NCBI GenBank assembly: GCA_030602785.1
Contig: JAUVZB010000003.1
Coordinates: 46,295 to 110,294 of the forward strand
Origin: Dehalococcoidia bacterium
GTDB taxonomy: Bacteria; Chloroflexota; Dehalococcoidia; GIF9; AB-539-J10
DNA: 64,000 nucleotides
Direction: 5' to 3'
Positions 44,859 to 53,724 of the stretch are shown here, one piece after another (the stretch's first letter is position 1; each line of letters begins with the position of its first letter). A program made the position numbers and the translations under genes. The notes under the pieces are model-generated. The model was not told where the DNA came from. It worked only from the letters and a program-made list of their open reading frames with translations, and did no database searches.

Positions 44859-46042
44859 TCACTGCCTCCCACACGGGGCAGGCGTGGCCGCGCCAGCGGA
44901 CCCAGCAGCCCTCGAAGCAGGCCGGCCATGAGCGTCCGGCTGTGCCGGTCGAACGAGAACGACGGCGACTCCAACAGCTCGTCGGCTATGTGACGGCGCG
45001 CCGCCCAGTCGATGACCGTATCAACCTGGTGCGGGCTGAGATGTCCGTAGATGCGCCGGACCCGTGACCCGCGGCGCAACTCAGACCCGAAGTCGCTCTT
45101 CCAGCGCCTCTCGTATCCCGACAGCGCCTTCGACGAGAGGTCTCCCGCCGCAAGCGCCTGCCCGACGACATCCGCGCCGGCCCGCGCCGCGATGGCTCCG
45201 AAATACAGTCCGCCGCCGGTCGTCGGCTTCACCTGGCCGGCTGCATCCCCGATAACGATGAGTCCGTCCGCGTATGTGCGGCGAAGGGGCGACACCGGGA
45301 CGGGCCTCTGCGTGATGCGTATCTCGCGCTTTCTGAGCCTCCGCCGGACCTCCGGCCGCTCAAGGAAGCGGCCCGCCTGCGCCTTCGCGGCTCGGGGGCC
45401 CAGAACACCGACCCGCACGAGATGACCGCCGACCGGGACCAGCCAGGCAAACAGGCCGCGCGCCACGTCCTGAAGGAGATATATCTCCGTCTCGCTCACG
45501 TCATCCATCTCGATTTCTGCATGCGCACCCACCAGGTAGCGCTGCGTCCCGCCGAGACCTATCTGGCGGGTCAGTCCCGGCCCCACACCTCCCGCAACCA
45601 CAAGTGCACGTGCATGCACGACTTCGCGGGAAGCCGGCCCTGCCAGCAGGAGCTCGAACCCGCTGTCGCGACGGTCGATACGAAGGACAACGGTACCGGT
45701 GCGAACGTGTGCGCCCACTCCGGCAGCCCTTTCCAGCAGCCGGCGCTCAAGGAGCGCTCTGTCCAGCACCAGTGCCTGAGAAACGGGCGATTCCACCCGC
45801 AGCCTCCTCCCCGAAGGAGAGATGAAGACTGCCGAACTGGCATCTGCCACGACACACTCAGGTTCCACTCCCACGAGGTCGGCGTAGCCACTGCCAACGA
45901 CGCCCGTGCAGCATGGTGCGCTGACAGCCCCATCCTTTCTCTCAATGACAACCACGCCGGTGCCCACCGATGCGAGCAAGAAAGCCGAGTAGCTCCCGGA
46001 GGGGCCGCCGCCTATCACGGCGACATCATATGTTTCTGACAC
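44855..46042 (-). CDS. geranylgeranyl reductase family / FAD-dependent oxidoreductase
   Basis: YDVAVIGGGPSGSYSAFLLASVGTGVVVIERK; ADGLIVIGDAAGQVKPTTGGGLYFGAIAA. Confidence 0.88.
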   Translation of the reverse strand: MSETYDVAVIGGGPSGSYSAFLLASVGTGVVVIERKDGAVSAPCCTGVVGSGYADLVGVEPECVVADASSAVFISPSGRRLRVESPVSQALVLDRALLERRLLERAAGVGAHVRTGTVVLRIDRRDSGFELLLAGPASREVVHARALVVAGGVGPGLTRQIGLGGTQRYLVGAHAEIEMDDVSETEIYLLQDVARGLFAWLVPVGGHLVRVGVLGPRAAKAQAGRFLERPEVRRRLRKREIRITQRPVPVSPLRRTYADGLIVIGDAAGQVKPTTGGGLYFGAIAARAGADVVGQALAAGDLSSKALSGYERRWKSDFGSELRRGSRVRRIYGHLSPHQVDTVIDWAARRHIADELLESPSFSFDRHSRTLMAGLLRGLLGPLARPRLPRVGGSE

Positions 46043-46181
46043 TTGTTACTCTGCTCATGCCCCGCGCAAGCGCGGGCCATGTAATGCTAGTATAGCTACC
46101 GCTGCACGGCAACCCGGACCGGGAGAGGACCCTCTGTGTGAGCCTGCTGCGAGTCAGGTTCGCCACAGTCAAAGTGCGCTC

Positions 46182-46778
46182 ATGCTACCACTGGGACATG
46201 CAGGCATAACACTCGGAGTCGCTGTTGCGGCGGAAGCCCTGCGCGCACCCCGGACATCTCCTGCGTCCATCAGGGCGGCGTTCATGCCGCGGCGACCTGG
46301 CGATGCGCTCGTGTCGCTCTCACACCGGGTGGACCTGCGCGTTCTTCTCGTCGGGTCGCTCCTGCCGGACATCATCGACAAACCTGTCGGTCTCCTGTTC
46401 TTCCCCGACTTGTTCGGCACCGGGAGGCTCTTCTGCCACACGCTCCTCTTCTGCCTGCTGCTCGCCGTCATGGGAGCATGGCGCTACCGGCTCCGGCGGA
46501 CCAGTGGTCTGCTCGTCCTCTCATATGGCTCCGCCATGCACCTGGTGCTTGACGGGATGTGGAGGAGTCCCGAAACCCTCTTCTGGCCCGCCATGGGCCT
46601 CATCCTCCGAGGAGACACCCATGACCAATGGCTTAGGACCATTTTCTTAGCGCTGTTCACGCGCCCGGAGGCCTACCTGCCGGAGATTGCCGGTACTATC
46701 ATTCTTGTGCCTCTGTCGCTTGTGATCGTCCGGAGGGGCAGTCTTTCCCGCTTCCTCCGGACAGGGATTGTTGACTGA
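46182..46778 (+). CDS. YdjM-like metal-dependent hydrolase / membrane protein
   Basis: LPLGHAGITLGVAVA...LLVGSLLPDIIDKPVG...CHTLLFC...GSAMHLVLDGMW histidine/acid pattern. Confidence 0.75.
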   Translation: MLPLGHAGITLGVAVAAEALRAPRTSPASIRAAFMPRRPGDALVSLSHRVDLRVLLVGSLLPDIIDKPVGLLFFPDLFGTGRLFCHTLLFCLLLAVMGAWRYRLRRTSGLLVLSYGSAMHLVLDGMWRSPETLFWPAMGLILRGDTHDQWLRTIFLALFTRPEAYLPEIAGTIILVPLSLVIVRRGSLSRFLRTGIVD

Positions 46779-48233
46779 ATGACGACCAAGTGGCATCAAC
46801 GACTCGCCGGCGGCCTTCTGCTTGCGGCCTTGCTGTGCGGCACGTTCGGTTCCTCACCGAAGCAGACTGCAGCTCTCAGTCTCGACCCCTACGAGTACTA
46901 CCAGTTCGACTACCACATCGCGTTCAGCCACGATGAGGTCGAGCCAGGAGAGCCGTTCTCAATCAGCGTGGGCGCTGAGGTGCGCTGCATCAAGGACATG
47001 CCGTTCGGCGCGGACGAGGCCACGATAGTCGCCTCAGTTCTCGCTCGCAGCCAGGCATCAGGAGAGGAAATCACTCTGTTCGATGGCTACGAACTGACTG
47101 TGACCGACGTGCCGGACTGGCAGGGCGATCAGTACTCCATCGAGGAGACAGTGGAAGTCTCGTTTCCGGATGGCACGTCTCCGGGCACATATGACATCGT
47201 GGCGGAGCTCACGGACGTGAGCATTGATGGCTGGAATATCACGGGATTCATACCCGGGTCCTCCCGCTCCGTCGGCGCCGGGCCCATTGCATGCGTCGAC
47301 CCGGATGTCGCACCTCCTCCTCCGGCGCCCCTGCAGGGAACGCTGAGCATCTCGATTCTCGGCCATGATATCGAGCCCGGTATCGACGGAGCTGGCATTC
47401 TTGCTGAGGACGTGTATGCGGAGCTGATCGAGGGTCAGGTATCGCTGTACGTCGCTGCAGGCACGCGCTGCCTCGACGACTCGGGCTCTCCGCTCACGTA
47501 TATCTCGATTGTCAAAGACCCGACACCTGAGCCCTACGGCGAGGGCGTCGTGCTCTCTGCCTTCAAGCTGCGACCCGGGGGCGCGCGGTTCAGCCCGCCG
47601 CTGCAGATAGGCATCGCCTATGCCGCCGCAGACCTGCCGGATGGCTGCGATGCCGATGACCTTTCGGTCGCCTGGTACGACGGCGATGACGAAGAATGGG
47701 ACATGCTGAGCAGCGTTGCGGATACCCAGCGAATGACTGTGACCGCCGACACCCGCCATTTCAGCACGTTTGCACTCCTTGCGACGATTGACGACCGCGA
47801 GCCCGCCAGGTTCGTGGTCAGTGAGTTGACGGTGAAGCCCCGGGAGGTCCAGCCCCTCGGCAGAGTGGATGTCACCGTGTCTGTGAACAACACCGGCGGG
47901 AGCGAGGGGACTTACCATCTTGCACTTGAGATCAACGGCGAGACGGAGCACTCTCAAGACGTCGTGCTGCATCCCGGCGCCGGCCGGACGTTGCGATTCA
48001 CGGTTGCGCGTTCTCAACCGGGTGAGTACGAGGTCTCTGTCGGGGAACTCAGTCACAGCTTCTCCGTCCTGGGCAATTCCACCCCGGCACAGATACCCAT
48101 CGCCGGAGCCACAGCATCAGGGACGGACGATCCTTCCAGCGAGGGACTGCACCCGGTGTACGCGGTGCTGCTCGGGCTGGCGGCTGTGGCGTTCCTCTCC
48201 CTCGTTGTGCTGGTTCTAGCAAAGGTGCTGTAA
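46779..48233 (+). CDS. secreted membrane-anchored protein with C-terminal CARDB-like domain and TM anchor
   Basis: Signal peptide; FVVSELTVKPREVQPLGRVDVTVSVNNTGGSEGTYHLALEINGETEHSQDVVLHPGAGRTLRFTV CARDB-like; C-terminal TM VYAVLLGLAAVAFLSLVVLVLAKVL. Confidence 0.85.
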   Translation: MTTKWHQRLAGGLLLAALLCGTFGSSPKQTAALSLDPYEYYQFDYHIAFSHDEVEPGEPFSISVGAEVRCIKDMPFGADEATIVASVLARSQASGEEITLFDGYELTVTDVPDWQGDQYSIEETVEVSFPDGTSPGTYDIVAELTDVSIDGWNITGFIPGSSRSVGAGPIACVDPDVAPPPPAPLQGTLSISILGHDIEPGIDGAGILAEDVYAELIEGQVSLYVAAGTRCLDDSGSPLTYISIVKDPTPEPYGEGVVLSAFKLRPGGARFSPPLQIGIAYAAADLPDGCDADDLSVAWYDGDDEEWDMLSSVADTQRMTVTADTRHFSTFALLATIDDREPARFVVSELTVKPREVQPLGRVDVTVSVNNTGGSEGTYHLALEINGETEHSQDVVLHPGAGRTLRFTVARSQPGEYEVSVGELSHSFSVLGNSTPAQIPIAGATASGTDDPSSEGLHPVYAVLLGLAAVAFLSLVVLVLAKVL

Positions 48234-48246
48234 GAGCACCACGGTA

Positions 48247-48275
48247 TTGACAAAGCACTGTTGTGCGCCTAGACT
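48247..48275 (+). promoter_or_regulatory. sigma70 promoter of dockerin gene 48378
   Basis: TTGACA-17 nt-TAGACT; followed by ~100 nt leader with hairpins GGCAC-CCGGC-GTGCC and GCCTCC-GGGGT-GGAGGC. Confidence 0.65.
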
Positions 48276-48377
48276 AAGCATAGGCACCCGGCGTGCCGAT
48301 ATGGCAGGCACAACCGTCGTGTAGACCAGGAAGGACCGCCTCCGGGGTGGAGGCATAGAGGGGGAGGTGAATCGGCC

Positions 48378-49787
48378 ATGTCCGGAAGAACACACAGCGC
48401 TACCCTGAGGCTACTCAGCGCAATCATCGCCGTTCCTGTGCTCCTGCTCTCGCTATCGGTGGCAAGTGTGAGCGCCGCGGACCAGGAAGACTACAGCGCG
48501 GCGCAGATTCAAGACTGGCTCGTCGACAAGATCTCCGGCGCCACGGTTGAGATAACAGACGCCACGGTGTCTCCTAACAGCACCGACAATTACATGCTCG
48601 TGAACGGGCTAAGCCTGAACGTTCTTGGCGTCAGCATCGGCCTCAGCCCCATCAAGTTCACGTTTGACACTGCCCCTGGAACGACGAAGGTAGCGATTCT
48701 GGCCGAGCTGGAGCTTTTCGATATTTCGCCTAGACCAAAGATCGCGTGCAATGCAAGCGTCGGTTGCGAGGGGCCCGACGGGATGCTGGAGGTGACGGGC
48801 ATCGATAGCGGTAGCGTACAGATCGGCTCGTTCGAGCCCACGCTTTCGGAGGATGACCTCAACGCGATCGTCGACGTCGTCAACCAGATCATCGAGGCGA
48901 GCGGGCTGTCCGTTTCGCCGCCCGATGCCTACCTCACCGGAATCTGCGTGGTAGACCAGGGGGGCACCGACAAGCTCAAACTGACGTGGTCGGACGAGAG
49001 CGAGACATACCTGGAGCGGGGCGAACTGGAAGCCAAGATTGACGGCATGGCCGGGGCCCTGGAGACCAAAGCCACCGACTACCTTGGCGCTGAATCGCCG
49101 GAGTGGTGGGTGGACGTTGAGATACCCGTGACCCCGGGCGACGAGCTGCAGATCGACGCCGGGTTCGCCGCCTTCGACGTCACTACGTCATTGAGCGCCA
49201 CCGTGACGTTCGACGGTCTGACCGCCACCGTCACCGGCACGGAGTTCGCCGTTAACTCGAAGACCGTCACGTTCTCCGCCGAGGCGGAGGTCGGCTGCAG
49301 CGACTACGTGCCGTACATCGAGATGCAGTCCTTCGCACTTGGCAACGAATGCCCCGGCCTGCGTGACTACGTAGGAGAGGTCGAAGGGGACATACTCACC
49401 GCCATCGGTGACGCCGTCGACGATGTCGTGGAGAATACCGAACTCACGTGGCCCTTCTACAGCATCAACGCCATCACCGTCGAGAGCGAGACCGTCGCGC
49501 TGCATGAGGGCGAGGAGCCGTACCTCATCGTGGGTGATGTCGGCCTCGACGGAAGGGTGACTATGGTGGACGTACTATTCATCCTGCAGTACAGGGCAGC
49601 GCTAATAACGCTCAACGAAGACCAACTGAGGTGTGCGGACACCAACGCTGACGGCCGGGTGACAATGGCGGACGCATTGCACATCATGCAGTTCAGAGCG
49701 GACCCGGATGGAAGCCTGGGCATTCTCCACAAGCCTCTCTACGACCCGGTCTTCCATCATGGCATGATCGATCCCCTGACTCTCTAG
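48378..49787 (+). CDS. secreted protein with C-terminal type I-like dockerin
   Basis: Signal peptide; C-terminus GDVGLDGRVTMVDVLFILQYRAALITLNEDQLRCADTNADGRVTMADALHIMQFRADPDGSLGILHKPL: two Ca-binding dockerin repeats. Confidence 0.88.
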   Translation: MSGRTHSATLRLLSAIIAVPVLLLSLSVASVSAADQEDYSAAQIQDWLVDKISGATVEITDATVSPNSTDNYMLVNGLSLNVLGVSIGLSPIKFTFDTAPGTTKVAILAELELFDISPRPKIACNASVGCEGPDGMLEVTGIDSGSVQIGSFEPTLSEDDLNAIVDVVNQIIEASGLSVSPPDAYLTGICVVDQGGTDKLKLTWSDESETYLERGELEAKIDGMAGALETKATDYLGAESPEWWVDVEIPVTPGDELQIDAGFAAFDVTTSLSATVTFDGLTATVTGTEFAVNSKTVTFSAEAEVGCSDYVPYIEMQSFALGNECPGLRDYVGEVEGDILTAIGDAVDDVVENTELTWPFYSINAITVESETVALHEGEEPYLIVGDVGLDGRVTMVDVLFILQYRAALITLNEDQLRCADTNADGRVTMADALHIMQFRADPDGSLGILHKPLYDPVFHHGMIDPLTL

Positions 49788-49947
49788 CAAGAAGGCAAGA
49801 CGAGCAATACAGGCTGAGTCGAGTGAAGAGAATGTGCCGTCATCGAGTCATAGGACTGCGTCTGTTCGTCGCTGGTGCCGCACTCTCGTGGATTGCACCG
49901 TGCAGCCTGCAGTCAGTCTCATTGCCATGCAGCAATCGTGCTCTGGC

Positions 49948-50056
49948 CTAGGAGCCTGTCGGAACAATGTCCGGTCTAGCTTCAACATGTGGAAGAGACC
50001 GAACGAATGTAGCTTCAGGAGCTGGCCTACTTGGGATTGCTCGGACACGCTCCTAG
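49948..50056. mobile_element. 109 bp MITE-like element, copy 1
   Basis: Imperfect TIRs CTAGGAGCCTGTCGGA.../...TCGGACACGCTCCTAG; ~90% identical to 61605-61713. Confidence 0.75.
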
Positions 50057-50103
50057 CCTGTTTCACTTCCCGTCATGGTGCGTGTCACTGTGATCCCAGG
50101 ATT

Positions 50104-50370
50104 GGTGGTGGGTGATGTCAATTTCCACGGAAGGGTGACCATGACGAACGTACTATCCGTCCTGCAGTACAGGGGACAGCGCTACGAACGCTCGACAAGG
50201 ACCAACTGAGATGTGCCGATACAACCGCTGACGGCCAGGTGACTATGGCAGATGCATTGCACATCTTGCAGTTCAGAGCGGACCCGGATGGCACTACAGG
50301 CACTCTTTGCAAGCCACTGCATAACCCGCGCTTCCATGAAGGAACGATAGGCCCGCCAGTCGAACCCTGA
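50104..50370 (+). pseudogene. frameshifted dockerin domain remnant
   Basis: VVGDVNFHGRVTMTNVLSVLQYRG then frameshift, then DKDQLRCADTTADGQVTMADALHILQFRADPDGTTGTLCKPLHNPRFHEGTIGPPVEP*. Confidence 0.85.
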
Positions 50371-50517
50371 GCGAAATGGGTCATGTGGACCATTTGTCTA
50401 TTGACAGGAACACCAAGAATGCACCAAGATTGTATCCTGCCAGTGGACTGCGGGGCCCGGAATGCGTGAGGTGTATGGGCCCGCAGCAGCAATAGGTGGC
50501 ACTCAGGGAGGTTTCGC

Positions 50518-50973
50518 ATGGTGAACCGACCACGACTGCGAAGAGCGCCCGTGCGCGTAGCTGGTGCCATGATGGTTGTGGCCACAGCTATCCTCCTTCT
50601 GTTCGTGTCGTTGGCAATTGCCGACGAGCCGCCATATTCGGAGTTCCCTCCACCTCCTCCTTCACCTCTCACACCACCTGACTGGGAAGGCCCCCTTGTC
50701 CCATTCGAGGGTGACGTGAACTTGGATGGACGGGTGACGATGGCGGACGTGCTGGCAATCATGCAGCACAGAGCAGGTCTCTCGGTTCTGAGTGAAAGCA
50801 ATTTGGCGGTGGCGAACACCAATGATGACGCTAGCGTCACCATGGCAGATGCCTTGCACATCATGCAGTTCAGAGCCGATCCGGATGGAAGCTTGGGTAT
50901 TCTGAGCAAGCCACTCTGGGATTGGGCTTATGATGCGGATGTGCGCGATCCCCTTCTACAGAACGGGGGATAG
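50518..50973 (+). CDS. secreted stand-alone dockerin miniprotein
   Basis: Signal peptide, Pro-rich linker, then GDVNLDGRVTMADVLAIMQHRAGLSVLSESNLAVANTNDDASVTMADALHIMQFRADPDGSLGILSKPLWD. Confidence 0.85.
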   Translation: MVNRPRLRRAPVRVAGAMMVVATAILLLFVSLAIADEPPYSEFPPPPPSPLTPPDWEGPLVPFEGDVNLDGRVTMADVLAIMQHRAGLSVLSESNLAVANTNDDASVTMADALHIMQFRADPDGSLGILSKPLWDWAYDADVRDPLLQNGG

Positions 50974-51186
50974 CGAACCGGGTCCAACGCGCCGCCACCG
51001 AGCAGTCAAGCATGCCGCGCCTCCGTTCGACATACACTGAGGGGCGTTTGTCCGGCCTTCGCACGTGGTGTTGTCCCAATCGGCGCGCGCTTTGATTCTG
51101 AACTCAAGCGTCCCTGCTCGAGTCTTCTTGACGGTTGCAGTATCCTTCGTCTACTCTCCTCACATCGGCATGGGGTACACCGCCCG

Positions 51187-53091
51187 ATGCCGGTACTCCC
51201 TGCCAGTGGGAGCATCATCGTGAATAACACACAGCGCCTGTGGCGTGTCACCTCGCTTCTCGCAATTCTTCTGCTTGCATTGCCCCTTTCCATCCCTCCT
51301 CCCGTCATCGGCGCCGACCACGGTTCGCAGAGCTTCCCGTTCATGCAGCCCGATGAAGAAACCTTCCAGGAATGGATGCGGGCATATGAGTCCGCCCCGC
51401 GCATGGAGACTACTCACCGCGCAGCCGCTGCCCCGGGGGAGGGAACTTCCGTGGACCTTCTACCACACTTGGACTATGTGCCCTCCGAACGCAGCCAGGG
51501 CTGGTGTGGCAACTGCTGGGCCTGGGCGGACACCGGCTGTATGGAGATTGCAATGGATGTCCAGGAGGACATCTTTGAACGCCTTTCAATCCAATACATC
51601 AATTCATGCCAGACTCCTATCACAGGTAATCCCTGCTGCGACGGAGGATGGCTGGCATACGATTTCGTGCCTTTCTACGAGGCAACAGGCATGTGCGTCC
51701 CCTGGTCGAACGCCAACGCGCAATGGCAGGACGCGAGTGCCAGTTGCTCCGTGCCCTGCAGCAGCATAGCCACCGAGCCGCACTACGAGGTCCTCTCGAT
51801 AGATGACCTTACGGTGCCGACGCATTCGTCCGAGGGCGTGCCTGACGACGAGACGGCGGCCGCCAACATCAGGTCCGCCCTCGACCAGGGGCGCGCCATC
51901 TGGTTCGCCTTCTTCGTGCCGACGCGGACAGCGTGGTCCGCGTTTGAGAGCTTCTGGCAGTTCCAGAGTGAGGACACCGTCATCAACCTCGATGCCGTCT
52001 GCAGCGGGACCTCCCGCTACGTAGGCCACGCAGTTCTCTGCGTCGGCTACAACGACGAGGACCCGGAGAATCGCTACTGGGTCATGCTGAACAGCTGGGG
52101 CACCGCAAGCGGCAGGCCGAACGGCCTCTTCCGCATCAACATGGACATGGACTACAACGCGAGCTGCGGTTGGGCCTCGTCGTTCTACTGGCAGACGCTG
52201 GATGTGGTATTCAGCCCACCACCGCCCCCGGTCGTGACCACAAGCCCTGCTGGCAGCGTCGAGGCGACCACCGCACAGCTCAACGGCACGCTTGTGGACG
52301 ACGGAGGCGAGGAGTGCGACTGCAGATTTGAGTACGCTACTGAGAGCGGTGTTCCGTATGCCTTCTCGACAGCCTGGCAGAGCGGGCTCACGGAGGGTCA
52401 GTCGTTCCAGGCCGATATCGACACGCTCCTGCCGGGCACGCGCTACTGCTTTCGAGCACAGGCACGCAATTTCGGCGGCACGTCCAGCGGCGAGGAGGAA
52501 GTCTTCCTCACCAAGCCGTTGCCTCCCGAACAGTTCTCCGCATCCGCGACGGGCCAGGACGCTGTGGAACTCTCGTGGAGCCACGGCGCCGGGGCCGACA
52601 CGACCGTCGTGCGCGGCAAGAAGGAGACACCCCCTTCCGGGCCTGAGGACGGCTACGCCGTCCACGACGGCACAGGCACATCGTGCACCGACACGGAACT
52701 TGACCCGGGCAGCAAGTACTACTACAGGGCATGGTCCATAGCAGACGATGACGCACTCGATTCCATGTGGAGCGATGACTCCGCACAGGACTGCGCCCAC
52801 ACAATAGGCAACGGCGTCTGGATGGTGGGGGACGTGAATCTTGACGGCAGAGTGACCATGGCGGACGTGGCGTTCGTGATGCAGTATCGGGCTGGACTCC
52901 GCGAGTTCAACACGGACCAGATGAGGTGCGCCGATACAAACGCTGACAGCCGGGTGACTATGGCGGATGCGTTGCACATCATGCAGTTCAGAGCGGATCC
53001 GGATGGAAGCCTGGGCATTCTGCACAAGCCTCTCTATGACCCGGTTTTCCATCACGACCTCCTCGACCCACTCGTTCCCTGCGGCACATAG
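51187..53091 (+). CDS. papain-family (C1) cysteine protease with FN3-like repeats and C-terminal dockerin
   Basis: QGWCGNCWAWADTGCMEIAM (Gln/Cys), YVGHAVLCVGYND (His), VMLNSWGTASG (Asn); two FN3-like domains; GDVNLDGRVTMADVAFVMQYRAGL...NADSRVTMADALHIMQFRADPDGSLGILHKPLYDPVFHH. Confidence 0.92.
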   Translation: MPVLPASGSIIVNNTQRLWRVTSLLAILLLALPLSIPPPVIGADHGSQSFPFMQPDEETFQEWMRAYESAPRMETTHRAAAAPGEGTSVDLLPHLDYVPSERSQGWCGNCWAWADTGCMEIAMDVQEDIFERLSIQYINSCQTPITGNPCCDGGWLAYDFVPFYEATGMCVPWSNANAQWQDASASCSVPCSSIATEPHYEVLSIDDLTVPTHSSEGVPDDETAAANIRSALDQGRAIWFAFFVPTRTAWSAFESFWQFQSEDTVINLDAVCSGTSRYVGHAVLCVGYNDEDPENRYWVMLNSWGTASGRPNGLFRINMDMDYNASCGWASSFYWQTLDVVFSPPPPPVVTTSPAGSVEATTAQLNGTLVDDGGEECDCRFEYATESGVPYAFSTAWQSGLTEGQSFQADIDTLLPGTRYCFRAQARNFGGTSSGEEEVFLTKPLPPEQFSASATGQDAVELSWSHGAGADTTVVRGKKETPPSGPEDGYAVHDGTGTSCTDTELDPGSKYYYRAWSIADDDALDSMWSDDSAQDCAHTIGNGVWMVGDVNLDGRVTMADVAFVMQYRAGLREFNTDQMRCADTNADSRVTMADALHIMQFRADPDGSLGILHKPLYDPVFHHDLLDPLVPCGT

Positions 53092-53361
53092 GCCAGCCAT
53101 CGGTGGATGCAGGAACATCCGGAATCTTACTCCGGGGCGATTGACACACGGCGCTCAAGGCTGTGTCGTCCATGTCTTGCTTGTGTCCGTGGCCTCGGGA
53201 TGCGTTCCCTGTACTGGGCGCGCGGAGACCTCCGCAGTTCATCCCTGCCCTGCGCCGGAACAGGGGCGACCGGATAGCCTGCAAATGCAACGGGGCCATT
53301 GACGGCCTCAAGCTGCGTCTATGCGACAAAGAGGCGACTAAGTAGTCCCTGCCGGGTTTGA

Positions 53362-53560
53362 TTGATGGGCAAGAAGGAGAGGCAGTCTCAGTCTGTCGCC
53401 GTCTCTCCCTGCGCCTGCCAGCAGGTCATCTTCAAGGGCTCCCGTGCTGTGCCCGGCACCTACCAGGTAGCCATCGACGGCATGACCGGTCAGTTCCCTG
53501 TCCTCGCATCCGGCATCGTCCTCATCGCAGTTCTCATCATATCTTCAGCAAGGAATGGCA
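53362..53560 (+). pseudogene. fragment of CARDB-TM anchor module
   Basis: [52 protein letters not shown] parallels [44 protein letters not shown] of the 53725 gene. Confidence 0.7.
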
Positions 53561-53644
53561 GCCGGCTTCCATTCGGAATAAGGGGTGGCCCGAGTCGGGT
53601 CGCCCATTTTCTGCAGAATTTCGCCCAAATTCCACCGCAAGATG

Positions 53645-53673
53645 TTGACTTGTTCCAAATATGCCTATAGCAT
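53645..53673 (+). promoter_or_regulatory. candidate promoter of the cohesin scaffold gene, followed by leader hairpin
   Basis: TTGACT-17 nt-TAGCAT; then perfect hairpin AACCTAG-CTGT-CTAGGTT (53676-53693). Confidence 0.55.
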
Positions 53674-53724
53674 AGAACCTAGCTGTCTAGGTTTGGCTGC
53701 ATTTCTGTTGGTAAGGAGTGAGTG

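Noticed and set aside
48247-48377. Possible c-di-GMP (GEMM) riboswitch before the dockerin gene
   Set aside because: Leader is structured but lacks the conserved GEMM core; reported only as an undefined leader.
51604-53118. 504 aa minus-strand ORF opposite the protease-dockerin gene
   Set aside because: Shadow ORF; the plus strand has signal peptide, catalytic motifs and dockerin.
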